Source: Hymenobacter crusticola
Lineage (GTDB): Bacteria; Bacteroidota; Bacteroidia; Cytophagales; Hymenobacteraceae
Reading direction: 5' to 3'
Length of the DNA: 64,000 nucleotides
Assembly: GCF_002154225.1 (NCBI RefSeq)
Contig: NZ_MTSE01000003.1
Span: 186,001 to 250,000, forward strand
In this document: positions 35,053 through 44,105 of the stretch, piece by piece
Layout: the number at the start of each line of letters is the position of its first letter
How positions within the stretch are numbered: the stretch's first letter is position 1
Notes under the pieces: model-generated
What the model saw: the letters and a program-made list of their open reading frames with translations, nothing else
The model's database searches: none
Told to the model about the DNA's origin: nothing
Translations under genes and position numbers: made by a program

Positions 35053-35733
35053 ATGAAAATTCTCCTGGTAGAGGACGAGTTAAAGGTAGTGGCCACCCTG
35101 AAAATGGGCTTCGAGGAAGAGGGCTACGAAGTAGATGTGGCCTACGATGGGAAGATTGGCCAGCACCTAGCCTTGAGCAATAGTTACGATGTAATCATAC
35201 TCGATGTGGGACTGCCTTATCTCAACGGCTACGAGCTGTGCACGCTTATCCGCCGCCGCGACGCCACCGTGCCTATTCTAATGCTCACGGCCCTCGGCAC
35301 CACCGACAACAAAGTGGAAGCCTTTCAGCTCGGCGCCGACGATTACGTGGTGAAACCGTTTGCCTTCCGCGAACTGCTAGCACGGGTACAGGCCCTGGCG
35401 CGGCGGGCCACCCGGGCTAGCCCGGCGGAATTAGTGGCGGCTGACTTGGAGTTGAACCCGCAGACAAAAGTGGTGCGACGCGCCGGGCAGTTGATTAATC
35501 TCACAGCCCGCGAGTTTGCCCTGCTAGAGCTGTTGCTGCTGCACAAAAACGAGGTGCTCTCGCGGCCCCTCATTGCCGAAAAAGTCTGGACGCTGAATTT
35601 CGACACGGGCACCAACGTAGTGGATGTGTACATCAACTACCTGCGCAACAAGATCGACAAGCCCTTCGATTACCCCCTGATTCAGACGGTAATCGGGATG
35701 GGGTATGTACTACGCGACGAGCCAGGCGCATGA
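35053..35733 (+). CDS. OmpR/PhoB-family response regulator (metal response)
   Basis: DNA-binding response regulator of 226 residues. Receiver domain about 1-115: acidic pocket VEDE (Glu7/Asp8), phosphoacceptor Asp51 in IILDVGLP, Thr79 and Lys101 (VVKPF). Winged-helix OmpR-type effector domain about 130-225 (LTAREFALLELLLLHKNEVL, NVVDVYINYLRNKID). The histidine-kinase gene overlaps its stop (ATGA 35730-35733). Since the efflux genes follow directly, it probably activates them in response to metal, like CusR/CzcR. Confidence 0.95.
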   Translation: MKILLVEDELKVVATLKMGFEEEGYEVDVAYDGKIGQHLALSNSYDVIILDVGLPYLNGYELCTLIRRRDATVPILMLTALGTTDNKVEAFQLGADDYVVKPFAFRELLARVQALARRATRASPAELVAADLELNPQTKVVRRAGQLINLTAREFALLELLLLHKNEVLSRPLIAEKVWTLNFDTGTNVVDVYINYLRNKIDKPFDYPLIQTVIGMGYVLRDEPGA

Positions 35734-37097
35734 GTATTCGCAACAAGCTAGCCCTGCAGTTTACGCTGCTGGTTGCGCTGCTGCTGCTCGGCAGCTTCGG
35801 CGTGATCTACTACCTAGCCGAGCAGAGCACCGAACGCGTGTTTGCCCAGCGCCTGCTGGAGCGGGCCCAACTCGCGGCGGCCCTGTTTCTGGAAGCCGAC
35901 GAGCGGAGCCGAACAGCTACTGAAAAAGCCCGCCAGCGCTTCATCCACGAGCTACCCGGCGAGTACCTAGGTATCTACGACGGCCAAGGGAAGCCCCGCT
36001 TCACGAAGGAGCCGCTGCAACGCTTTCCGCCGAACCTATTGCCGCGGCTGCTGCGGCAACCGCAAATTGTGCTACGGCAGGGCGACCGGCAAACGGTGGG
36101 CATCCTGTACCACGACAACCAAGGCGACTTCCGCATCTTAGTATCGGCCGTGTACGTGGGCGGGTGGGAGCGGCTGGCCTACCTGCGCCTAGTGATGGGC
36201 GGCGTGCTAGTCACAGGCTTGGCACTGAGCTTTGGCCTAGGTCGGTTGTTTGCCAAAAGCGCCCTGGAACCGGTGCGCCACGTGGTGCAGCACGCCCAGC
36301 GCATCGGCGCTTCGGGCTTGCACTTGCGCGTGCCCGTGGGCACCGGCCACGACGAGCTGACGGAGCTAGCCGAAACCTTCAACCTGATGATTCAGCGCCT
36401 AGAGGCGGCGTTTCAGCAGCAGCAAAGCTTCATTGCCAATGCCTCGCACGAGCTGCGCACGCCGCTCACGGCTATGATCGGGGAGATGGACATCATCCTG
36501 AACCGGCCGCGCTCCGCCGAAATGTACCAGGAGGCGCTGCAATCGTCGCTGGCGGAAGCGCAAAAGCTTAAGGACATCACCAACCGCCTGCTCCAACTCG
36601 CGCAGCTCAACGCCGACGAAGCCACGCTACCCATGGGCGGCACGCTTCGGCTAGACGAGGTTTTGTACGAGGCCTGCGAGGAAATGACCCTGGTACAGCC
36701 CGGCTGTAGCCTGTCGATTCAGGTAGGAGAGCTACCCGATGATGCCGAGCAACTCACACTTCCTGGCGACCGAAACCTGTTGCGCCTGGCCCTGACCAAC
36801 CTGCTCAACAACGCCTGCAAGTTTTCAGACAACAAGCCGGTGGTGTGCACCCTCAACTACGATGGTAAGCGCTTGGTGCTCTGTATCATCGACCAAGGCA
36901 TCGGTATTGCCCCCGAGGACTTGCCGCACATCCGTCAAACGTTTTTTCGTGCGAGCAACGCCCTCGACTTTAGCGGGTTTGGCGTCGGGTTGCCCCTGGC
37001 CATCAAGATTATCTCCCTGCACGGCGGCGAGCTGGAAATCGATTCGGAGGTGCGCAAGGGTACTACCATGCGGGTGGTGCTGCCGCTGGCCGGCTAG
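35730..37097 (+). CDS. Sensor histidine kinase (CusS/CzcS-like)
   Basis: Inner-membrane sensor of 455 residues. TM1 about 7-30, an extracytoplasmic loop about 31-150, TM2 about 152-175, HAMP about 176-230. The dimerisation domain carries phospho-His240 (NASHELRTPLTAMIG). The ATPase domain has an N box (LTNLLNNACKFSDN), G1 (IDQGIGIAPED), F box and G2 (GFGVGLPLAIKI). It is translationally coupled to the response regulator. The periplasmic loop has no obvious His/Cys cluster, so metal sensing is inferred from context. Confidence 0.94.
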   Translation: MSIRNKLALQFTLLVALLLLGSFGVIYYLAEQSTERVFAQRLLERAQLAAALFLEADERSRTATEKARQRFIHELPGEYLGIYDGQGKPRFTKEPLQRFPPNLLPRLLRQPQIVLRQGDRQTVGILYHDNQGDFRILVSAVYVGGWERLAYLRLVMGGVLVTGLALSFGLGRLFAKSALEPVRHVVQHAQRIGASGLHLRVPVGTGHDELTELAETFNLMIQRLEAAFQQQQSFIANASHELRTPLTAMIGEMDIILNRPRSAEMYQEALQSSLAEAQKLKDITNRLLQLAQLNADEATLPMGGTLRLDEVLYEACEEMTLVQPGCSLSIQVGELPDDAEQLTLPGDRNLLRLALTNLLNNACKFSDNKPVVCTLNYDGKRLVLCIIDQGIGIAPEDLPHIRQTFFRASNALDFSGFGVGLPLAIKIISLHGGELEIDSEVRKGTTMRVVLPLAG

Positions 37098-37239
37098 GAA
37101 GCTGTTGCGGGCACCGCTGAGCGACAAGGGAAGCCGCCGATGCGCATGCAGCGTCTGCTACCTAGCCTAGCGCGTGGCTTCTAATCCTAATCTAATACAC
37201 TTCTAATAACCCTATAATTTCTTCCCTTTTAGGCCACGG

Positions 37240-37247
37240 TACCTTTG
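37240..37247 (+). promoter_or_regulatory. Candidate -7 promoter element for the efflux genes
   Basis: TACCTTTG, an exact TAnnTTTG match, 29 bases before the ATG of the outer-membrane factor. The CBA efflux genes can thus be transcribed apart from the two-component genes. Confidence 0.55.
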
Positions 37248-37276
37248 CATGACCAATCCGGAATATCCCGTAACTC

Positions 37277-38599
37277 ATGCGTACCTACTTGTTAGTTAGT
37301 GCTTTATTGATTTTAGCGTCAGCATCTACGCCGGCGGTTGCCCAAACTACGCCGCCTACTCTAACGACGCCGATAGCCGCGCCGCTACCCACCGATACGC
37401 TGCGCCTAACCCTGGCGGAAGCTGAGCAGCAGTTTCTGAATACCAACTTTCAGCTGCTGGCGCAGAAGTTCAACGTGACGGCGGCGCAGGCGCTGGAGGT
37501 GCAGGCTAGGTTGTTTGATAACCCTGAGGTGTCCCTGGAGCGCAACGTCTACAACCCGTACAACCACCGCTTTTTCGAAACCAACGAAGACCGCAAGCAG
37601 TGGGTGGCCACCTACCAGCAACTGATTTTGCTGGGGGGCAAGCGCCGCAAGAACGTGGAGTACCAGCGCATCGGTACGGAGATAGAAGGGCACAACTTCA
37701 ATGACCTGGTGCGCACGCTGCACTACGAGCTGCGCAGCAACTTCGTGAAGCTCTACTACGACCAGCAAACGCTAAGCGTGTACCAGCGCCAGCGCGAGGC
37801 CCTACAACGCACGCTCACCATCTACCAAGCTCAGCTCGATAAGGGCAACGTGTCGCTGAAAGAAGTGGTGCGCCTGAAAGCCGCACTGTTTTCGCTGGAA
37901 AGTGAACGGAAAGAGCTAGCGAATGACATCAGCGAGTACCAAGCGGCACTAAACCTGCTGCTTGGCAACCGTCCGCCGCGCACCCTGCAACCTGTGTTGC
38001 GTGCGGCCACCGCCAACAGCTTGCGCCTCGAAAGCTTGCCGCTGGCCCAAGCCCTGGAAATTGCCCGCGAAAGCCGGCCCGACCTGCGCGCAGCGGAGGC
38101 CGTCAACCGGCAGGAGCAGCAGAACCTGCGGGTGCAGAAGGCCCTAGCCGTGCCCGACCTCACGGTGGGCGGCCTATACGACTTCAACGGGGCGGTAGGT
38201 AAGAACTACACAGGCCTCACCGTCGGCGTGCCGCTGCCGTTGTTCAACCGCAACCAGGGCAACATCAAATCGGCGGAGGCGCAGATCAAAGCCAGCGAGC
38301 AGGCCCTAAACCAGCAAGCTACCCAAGTCGAAACCGAGGTAGCCGAAGCCTACGCCAAAGCGGCCGAGGCCGAGCGCCTAGCCAGCAGTTTCCCCAGCGC
38401 CTACTTCACCGATTTCAACAAACTCTTCGAGGGCGTACTGACCAGCTACCAGCGCAAAGCCATCAGCACGCTGGAGTTCCTGGACTTTCTGGAGTCTTAC
38501 AAAGACAACATGGTGCAGCTCAACGATGCCCGCGCCGAGCAGCTCAACGCCTTCGAGAACCTCAACCAGCGCCTAGGGCGCCGGGTGTTTGCCTGGTAA
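37277..38599 (+). CDS. TolC/CzcC-like outer-membrane efflux factor
   Basis: Outer-membrane channel of a tripartite RND metal pump. Signal peptide about 1-22 (ending TPAVAQ). Two outer-membrane efflux repeats follow, with long amphipathic helices (LAEAEQQFLNTNFQLLAQKF, YQAQLDKGNVSLKEVVRLKA, and a second set from about residue 250). LPLFNRNQGNIKSAEAQIKA is a typical CzcC-family block. It has 440 residues. First gene of the efflux operon, 179 bases after the kinase gene; the adaptor follows 91 bases later. Confidence 0.93.
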   Translation: MRTYLLVSALLILASASTPAVAQTTPPTLTTPIAAPLPTDTLRLTLAEAEQQFLNTNFQLLAQKFNVTAAQALEVQARLFDNPEVSLERNVYNPYNHRFFETNEDRKQWVATYQQLILLGGKRRKNVEYQRIGTEIEGHNFNDLVRTLHYELRSNFVKLYYDQQTLSVYQRQREALQRTLTIYQAQLDKGNVSLKEVVRLKAALFSLESERKELANDISEYQAALNLLLGNRPPRTLQPVLRAATANSLRLESLPLAQALEIARESRPDLRAAEAVNRQEQQNLRVQKALAVPDLTVGGLYDFNGAVGKNYTGLTVGVPLPLFNRNQGNIKSAEAQIKASEQALNQQATQVETEVAEAYAKAAEAERLASSFPSAYFTDFNKLFEGVLTSYQRKAISTLEFLDFLESYKDNMVQLNDARAEQLNAFENLNQRLGRRVFAW

Positions 38600-38690
38600 C
38601 CTACCTAGGCTTCGATTTAACTCAACTGCTCCCGGCCTTGGACCGGGTAGCATTACGCATCCTTTATTCTAACCCTCAACCATACATTCT

Positions 38691-39854
38691 ATGTGGTTAT
38701 TTGCTTTTAGCCGTCGACCACTATTCTCCATAAATTGCCTGGCTGGGCGCTGGCTTGCGGTCGGCCGCCTGAGCGCCGTCTTGGCCATCCTCAACCTAGG
38801 CCTGAGCGGCTGCCACGAGGCATCCCAAGAAGTGGTGGTGAAAGAGCCGTCGTTTGTGCTCACCGACTCCTTGCTAAACCGCATTCAGCTGGATACGGTG
38901 CGCCGCGCACCCGTGCGCGACGAGCTGAAGCTCACCGGCAAAATTGCCTACGATGAAGAGCACGTCAACAAGGTGTTTCCGCTGGTGAGCGGCATCGTGA
39001 CGAAAGTAAACGCGGGCCTAGGCCAATACGTGCAAGCCGGGCAGGTGCTGGCCGAACTCGAAAGCTCCGACATTGCTGGCTTCCGCAACGAATCGGCGGC
39101 GGCCAACGCGACGCTGGCCACGGCTGAGCGGGCGCTGGCCAGCACCAAGGAGCTTTACCAAGGTGGCCTAGCATCGGAGCGCGAGTATGAAGAAGCCAAG
39201 CAGGAAGTGCTCAAAGCCCGTGCTGAGGTGCAGCGCAACCGGGCAGTGGGCAGCATCTACGGCACGCGCGGCGGCAGTAATGCGGCTCGCTACCAAGTGA
39301 AAGCGCCCGAAGCGGGCTTTGTGGTGGAAAAAGCGGTGAACCCGCGCACCCTTATCCGCCCCGACAACGACCAAACCATGTTCACCATCTCGGACCTGAA
39401 ATCGGTGTGGGTGACGGCTAGCGTATTCGAAGACGACATTGCCCGCGTGCAGCCCGGCCAAGCGGCCACCATCACCACCCTCGCTTTTCCTGGCAAGGTG
39501 TACCAAGGCAAAATTGACAACACCTACAGCGCCCTCGACCCCGAAAGCAAAGTTATGCGCGTGCGCATTCGTTTGGCGAACCCCGAAAATCGGCTTAAGC
39601 CCGAGATGTTTGCCAACGTGACCGTCACGTCCCTCACCGACTCGGTGATGCTGAGCGTGCCCTCGTCGGCGCTGGTGTTTGAGCGCAGCCGCAATTTCAT
39701 CTTGGTCTTCCACGACCGCAACAACATCGAAACCCGGCCCGTGACGCCCGGTACCAGCGCCAATGGCGTCACCTACATCCGCACGGGGCTGAAGCCCGGT
39801 GAGCGGGTCGTGAGCAACAACCCGCTGCTGCTCTACCACGCGCTGAATAAATAG
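38691..39854 (+). CDS. RND periplasmic adaptor lipoprotein (CzcB/CusB-like)
   Basis: Membrane-fusion protein that bridges pump and outer-membrane channel. An unusually long N-terminal lead precedes a lipobox (LGLSGC, Cys41), so it is a lipoprotein. Barrel-sandwich/lipoyl halves are FPLVSGIVTKVNAGLGQYVQ and YQVKAPEAGFVVEKAVNP; an alpha hairpin (about 110-200, ATLATAERALASTKELYQGG) lies between them, with a beta-barrel domain (SVFEDDIARVQPGQAATITT) and membrane-proximal domain after. There is no His-rich metal-binding tail of the classical CzcB kind. It is followed by a 233-base gap with inverted repeats before the pump gene. Confidence 0.93.
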   Translation: MWLFAFSRRPLFSINCLAGRWLAVGRLSAVLAILNLGLSGCHEASQEVVVKEPSFVLTDSLLNRIQLDTVRRAPVRDELKLTGKIAYDEEHVNKVFPLVSGIVTKVNAGLGQYVQAGQVLAELESSDIAGFRNESAAANATLATAERALASTKELYQGGLASEREYEEAKQEVLKARAEVQRNRAVGSIYGTRGGSNAARYQVKAPEAGFVVEKAVNPRTLIRPDNDQTMFTISDLKSVWVTASVFEDDIARVQPGQAATITTLAFPGKVYQGKIDNTYSALDPESKVMRVRIRLANPENRLKPEMFANVTVTSLTDSVMLSVPSSALVFERSRNFILVFHDRNNIETRPVTPGTSANGVTYIRTGLKPGERVVSNNPLLLYHALNK

Positions 39855-39888
39855 CCTAGGCCTCCTACGGGAGACCCTGATACAAAGT

Positions 39889-40034
39889 CCAGGGCCAGAA
39901 GCTAGCTAGGCTCCTTTTTGAGAAGGGAGGAAAGGAGCACATTATTCAGCTCAGCTTCTGGTTCCTGGCACTAATGCTTGCCGCTCCCTCGAGTTTCATG
40001 GCTCCCAGCTATCCTCCTCACTACTAGGAGGGAA
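39889..40034. repeat. Stem-loops between adaptor and pump genes
   Basis: The arms CCAGGGCCAGAAGCT (39889-39903) and AGCTTCTGGTTCCTGG (39953-39968) pair with a one-base gap. A second small hairpin (TCCTCC and GGAGGA) lies near 40013-40034. They lie inside an otherwise collinear operon and may trim or stabilise the mRNA, or lower pump expression relative to its partners (inference). Confidence 0.55.
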
Positions 40035-40087
40035 GCCACCCTATAGCCTTTGCTTTCCAGTTCTGGCGCCCTGTTTAGCCCTCACAT

Positions 40088-43000
40088 ATGCATAAGTTCA
40101 TTCAAGGTATCCTAGGTTTCTCGCTGCGCAACCGCTACTTCGTGTTTTTCTGCACGGGGCTGGCGATTATCGCGGGTGTGTACAGCTATAAGCACACGGC
40201 CATCGATGCGTTTCCGGACGTAACGAACACGCAGGTGACCATCATCACGCAGTGGCCGGGCCGCTCGGCTGAGGAGATTGAGAAGTTCATCACCTTGCCC
40301 ATCGAGGTAGCCCTCAACCCGGCCCAGAAAAAGAACAACATCCGCTCCACCACGCTCTTTGGGCTGTCGGTGGTGAAGGTCATCTTCGACGACGACGTAG
40401 ATGATGCCTACGCCCGGGTGCAGGTGAACAACCTGCTACCGGGCGCCGCCCTGCCCGAGGGCGTCGAGCCCGAAGTGCAGCCGCCCTACGGCCCGACCGG
40501 CGAAATCTTCCGCTACACGCTCACGAGCAAAACCCGCGACGTGCGCGAGCTGAAAACCTTGCAGGACTGGGTAATTGAGCGCCGTCTGAAAGCCGTAGCC
40601 GGCGTGGCCGACGTGAACAGCTTCGGCGGCGAGGTCAAGAGCTTCGAGCTGAGCATCAACCCGCGGCGCCTGCAAGCCTACGACATCACGCCCCTGGACG
40701 TGTACGAGGCCGTGTCGCGCTCCAACATCAACGTGGGCGGCGACGTGATTGAGAAAAACGGCGAGGCCTACGTGGTGCGCGGCATCAGCCTGCTCACCAA
40801 GCTCGACGACATCAGCAACATCATCATCAAGAACATCAACGGCACGCCGCTGCTGGTGCGCAACGTGGCCGAGGTGCACGAGTCGGCGCTGCCCCGCCTA
40901 GGTCAGGTGGGCCTCGACCACCACAACGACGTGGTGGAAGGCATTGTGGTGATGCGCAAGGGCGAAAACCCGTCGGAGGTCATTGCCCGGATCAAAACCA
41001 AAATCACCGAGCTCAACGAAAAGATTCTGCCCGGCGACGTCAAGATCAAGCTGTTCTACGACCGCGAAGTGCTCATCAACTTCGCCACCGATACCGTGCT
41101 GCACAACCTGATGGAGGGTATTCTGCTGGTGACGGTGGTCGTGTTCCTATTCATGGCCGACTGGCGTACGACCCTCACCGTGTCGGTGGTGATTCCGTTG
41201 GCGCTGCTGTTTGCCTTTATCTGCCTGCGACTGAAGGGGATGAGTGCCAACCTGCTAAGTATGGGCGCTATCGACTTCGGCATTATCGTGGACGGGGCCG
41301 TGGTGATGGTGGAAGGGCTCTTTGTCGCCCTCGACCATAAGGCGCACAAGGTGGGCATGGAGAAGTTCAACAAGCTCGCCAAGCTAGGCCTCATTCGCAA
41401 GACCGGCACTGAGATGGGTAAAACCATTTTCACCGCCAAGCTCATCATTATCACCGCTTTGCTGCCCATTTTTTCCTTCGAGAAGGTGGAAGGCAAAATG
41501 TTCTCGCCGCTGGCCTGGACCCTAGGTTTTGCCCTGCTCGGCGCCCTGATTTTCACGCTGACGCTGGTGCCGGTGCTGGCCAGCATTATGCTGAAGAAGA
41601 ACGTGCGCGAGAAGCACAACTACTTCGTGGATTTCGTCACGCGGGGTTCGTTGTTCATTTTCCGCCGGGTGTACCGCAACAAGGCCATCAGCCTGCTGGT
41701 GGCGGGCGTGTGGCTGGTGGTAGGCATCGGCGCCTTCCGATTGTTAGGTTCCGAATTTTTGCCCCAGCTCGACGAAGGCTCGCTCTACGTGCGTGCTTCG
41801 CTGCCCATGAGCATTTCGCTGGATAAATCGGTGGCGATGAGCAACCAAATGCGCGAAAAGCTGCTTTCGTTTCGGCAAGTAAAGCAGGTGATGAGCCAAA
41901 CCGGGCGCCCCAACGACGGCACCGACCCGACGGGCTTCTACAACGTGGAGTTTCACGTAGATACCAAGCACACGCCGGAAATGAAGAACCCGGTTTACCG
42001 CGCTGCCCTTATCGATAGTATGCAGCGGGCGCTGAGTGTGTTCCCAAGTGTGGTGTTCAACTTCTCGCAGCCCATTCAGGATAACGTGGAGGAGGCTGTA
42101 TCGGGGGTTAAGGGCTCCATTGCAGTAAAAGTCTTCGGCGACGACCTTAATTTTCTGGAGCAGAAAGCCGATGCCGTGTACAAAGAGCTCAGCACCGTGG
42201 AAGGCATTGCCGACCTAGGTATTGTGCACGCCGTGGGCCAGCCCGAGTTGCGCATCGACCTGAGCGAGCGGCGCATGGCCCGCTACGGCGTAAGCCCCGC
42301 CGACGCCAACGCCGTGGTCGAAATGGCCATTGGGGGGAAAGAGGCCTCGCAGTTCTACGACGGCGAGCGGCGCTTCAGCATCCGGGTGCGCTACCTGCCC
42401 GAGTTTCGCAAAACCGAGGAGGAAATCGGCCGCCTGATGGTGCCAACGATGAATGATACGAAGATCCCGCTGCGCGAAATTGCGACCATCAGCACGCTCA
42501 CCGGGCCTTCGCTCATCTTCCGCGACAACACGGAGCGCTTTATTGCCGTCAAGTTCTCGGTGCGCGGCCGCGACATGGGCAGCACCATCGAGGAAGCGCA
42601 GGCCAAGGTAAACGGGGCCGTGCCGCTACCCCGAGGCTATTCCTACTCTTGGGCCGGCGACTTCGAAAACCAGCAGCGTGCCACCCAGCGCTTGGCGCAG
42701 GTAGTGCCCATCTCGCTCCTGCTGATTTTCTTTATTCTGTTTGTGCTGTTCGGTAATATGAAGGATGCCGGACTGGTACTGCTGAACGTGCCCTTCGCCA
42801 TCACCGGCGGCATTGCGGCGCTACTCCTCACCGACACCAACTTCAGCATTTCGGCGGGCATTGGCTTTATTGCTTTGTTTGGTATCTGTATCCAGGACGG
42901 CGTAATTCTCATTACCGTCTTCAAACAGAACCTGCTCAAGAAGCTACCACTCGATACGGCCATCTACGAAGGCGTCACGAGTCGGATTCGCCCCGTGCTC

Positions 43001-43201
43001 ATGACCGCCATGATGGCCGCCATTGGCTTGTTTCCGGCTGCCCTCAGCACTGGTATTGGCTCTCAAACGCAAAAGCCCCTGGCCATCGTCGTCATCGGCG
43101 GCCTGGTAACCTCCACCGTCCTGACGCTATTCATCTTCCCGCTCATCTTCGAGGCCACCCACCGCGGGCACGATAAAAAGCTAGCCGCCCGAAAAAGCTA
43201 G
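40088..43201 (+). CDS. czcA: Heavy-metal RND efflux pump, CzcA type
   Basis: Proton-driven inner-membrane pump of 1037 residues exporting divalent (or monovalent) metal from the periplasm/cytosol. There are twelve predicted membrane segments in two halves, with two large periplasmic loops (about 35-340 and 560-860). TM4 holds the divalent-metal signature DFGIIVDGAVVMVEG: Asp396, Asp402 and Glu409 match the proton/metal-relay residues D402, D408 and E415 of Cupriavidus CzcA in spacing. The usual Asn after that Glu is Gly here. The intact Asp pair argues for Zn/Co/Cd/Ni rather than Cu/Ag transport; the exact metal is inferred. It ends with a basic tail and a terminator. Confidence 0.94.
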   Translation: MHKFIQGILGFSLRNRYFVFFCTGLAIIAGVYSYKHTAIDAFPDVTNTQVTIITQWPGRSAEEIEKFITLPIEVALNPAQKKNNIRSTTLFGLSVVKVIFDDDVDDAYARVQVNNLLPGAALPEGVEPEVQPPYGPTGEIFRYTLTSKTRDVRELKTLQDWVIERRLKAVAGVADVNSFGGEVKSFELSINPRRLQAYDITPLDVYEAVSRSNINVGGDVIEKNGEAYVVRGISLLTKLDDISNIIIKNINGTPLLVRNVAEVHESALPRLGQVGLDHHNDVVEGIVVMRKGENPSEVIARIKTKITELNEKILPGDVKIKLFYDREVLINFATDTVLHNLMEGILLVTVVVFLFMADWRTTLTVSVVIPLALLFAFICLRLKGMSANLLSMGAIDFGIIVDGAVVMVEGLFVALDHKAHKVGMEKFNKLAKLGLIRKTGTEMGKTIFTAKLIIITALLPIFSFEKVEGKMFSPLAWTLGFALLGALIFTLTLVPVLASIMLKKNVREKHNYFVDFVTRGSLFIFRRVYRNKAISLLVAGVWLVVGIGAFRLLGSEFLPQLDEGSLYVRASLPMSISLDKSVAMSNQMREKLLSFRQVKQVMSQTGRPNDGTDPTGFYNVEFHVDTKHTPEMKNPVYRAALIDSMQRALSVFPSVVFNFSQPIQDNVEEAVSGVKGSIAVKVFGDDLNFLEQKADAVYKELSTVEGIADLGIVHAVGQPELRIDLSERRMARYGVSPADANAVVEMAIGGKEASQFYDGERRFSIRVRYLPEFRKTEEEIGRLMVPTMNDTKIPLREIATISTLTGPSLIFRDNTERFIAVKFSVRGRDMGSTIEEAQAKVNGAVPLPRGYSYSWAGDFENQQRATQRLAQVVPISLLLIFFILFVLFGNMKDAGLVLLNVPFAITGGIAALLLTDTNFSISAGIGFIALFGICIQDGVILITVFKQNLLKKLPLDTAIYEGVTSRIRPVLMTAMMAAIGLFPAALSTGIGSQTQKPLAIVVIGGLVTSTVLTLFIFPLIFEATHRGHDKKLAARKS

Positions 43202-43213
43202 CCAACAAACCTA

Positions 43214-43250
43214 AACAAAAGAGGCCACCCAAACGGGTGGCCTCTTTGTT
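43214..43250 (+). terminator. Terminator of the efflux operon
   Basis: The GAGGCCACCC/GGGTGGCCTC stem (43221-43230 with 43235-43244) is flanked by A and T runs. Confidence 0.85.
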
Positions 43251-43257
43251 ATTCAAT

Positions 43258-43308
43258 CGTCCACAAAATCCGTGGAATCCGAAAAATCCGACCGAATCCG
43301 TGGTTCAG
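43258..43308 (-). repeat. Repeat family A, third copy, adjoining the msrA stop
   Basis: A 51-bp copy of the CGGATT-rich unit seen at 34681-34920. Read on the minus strand it starts 1 base after the msrA stop codon (TAA at 43310-43312), in the same gene-relative orientation and place as the copy at the end of dapD. Confidence 0.88.
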
Positions 43309-43309
43309 A

Positions 43310-43960
43310 TTACTTCGCTGCGGTAGCCGACTTTTTCAGCTTGTCGCCAAACACGGCGCGTACTTTATCCACTTTGGGCTTCACTACAAACTGGCAGTAA
43401 GGCTGGGTGCCGTTCAGGTTATAGTAGTCCTGGTGGTAGTTTTCGGCCTTGTAGAAGGTAGGAGCGGCGGTGATTTCCGTCACAACGGGGTTCGGGAAAG
43501 CGTGAGCGTCGTTGAGCTTCTTCTTATATTCCTCGGTGAGGCGTTTCTGCTCGTCGTTGTGGTAGTACACTACCGAGCGATACTGAGTACCTACGTCGTT
43601 GCCCTGGCGGTTGAGTGTGGTGGGGTCGTGGGTTTTCCAGAACACTTCCAGCAACTCCTCGAAGCTGATTTTGCTTGGGTCGTAAGTGATGTTGATCACC
43701 TCGGCGTGGCCCGTGAGCCCCGAGCATACTTCCTTATACGTAGGGTTGGCGATGCGCCCACCGGCGTAGCCCGATTCTACTTTCTCGACGCCTTCTAGAT
43801 CCTGAAAAACGGCTTCTGTGCACCAGAAGCAGCCGGCACCGAATGTTGCTAATTCCATGTTCTTAGTTGAGGTTACAGGTTTAGTGACAGCCTTACCCTG
43901 TGCGAAACTGACCGATGAAAGGCCGAGCGTCAGCAGCATGGCCATTAAAAGCTTTACCAT
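43310..43960 (-). CDS. msrA: Exported peptide-methionine (S)-S-oxide reductase
   Basis: Repairs oxidised methionine in proteins. The catalytic motif GAGCFWCTEA has Cys44 and Cys47, with KVESGYAGG, YDPSKISFEELLEVFWKTHD and GTQYRSVVYYHNDEQ as in the family. It differs from cytosolic MsrA by an N-terminal signal peptide (about 1-20, SSVSFAQ) and a short linker, so it should act in the periplasm or on surface proteins. The C-terminus is Lys-rich. No msrB is adjacent. It is monocistronic and convergent with the efflux operon. Confidence 0.94.
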   Translation of the reverse strand: MVKLLMAMLLTLGLSSVSFAQGKAVTKPVTSTKNMELATFGAGCFWCTEAVFQDLEGVEKVESGYAGGRIANPTYKEVCSGLTGHAEVINITYDPSKISFEELLEVFWKTHDPTTLNRQGNDVGTQYRSVVYYHNDEQKRLTEEYKKKLNDAHAFPNPVVTEITAAPTFYKAENYHQDYYNLNGTQPYCQFVVKPKVDKVRAVFGDKLKKSATAAK

Positions 43961-44105
43961 ACGAATACAAGGATATTTCAGGCGAAAAAGTTTAAAAAGC
44001 TCAACTATGAACGGGTATTCGGGCTAAGGTTCGAGGCGTCAGATTCTTATCATCAACCCCAAGGTGCTTGCCTGCCCGATGCGTCAGCATCCGACTAACA
44101 AACGA

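Noticed and set aside
34992..35183. Small frame over the response-regulator start
   Set aside because: It overlaps the strong OmpR-type gene in another frame and has no independent support.
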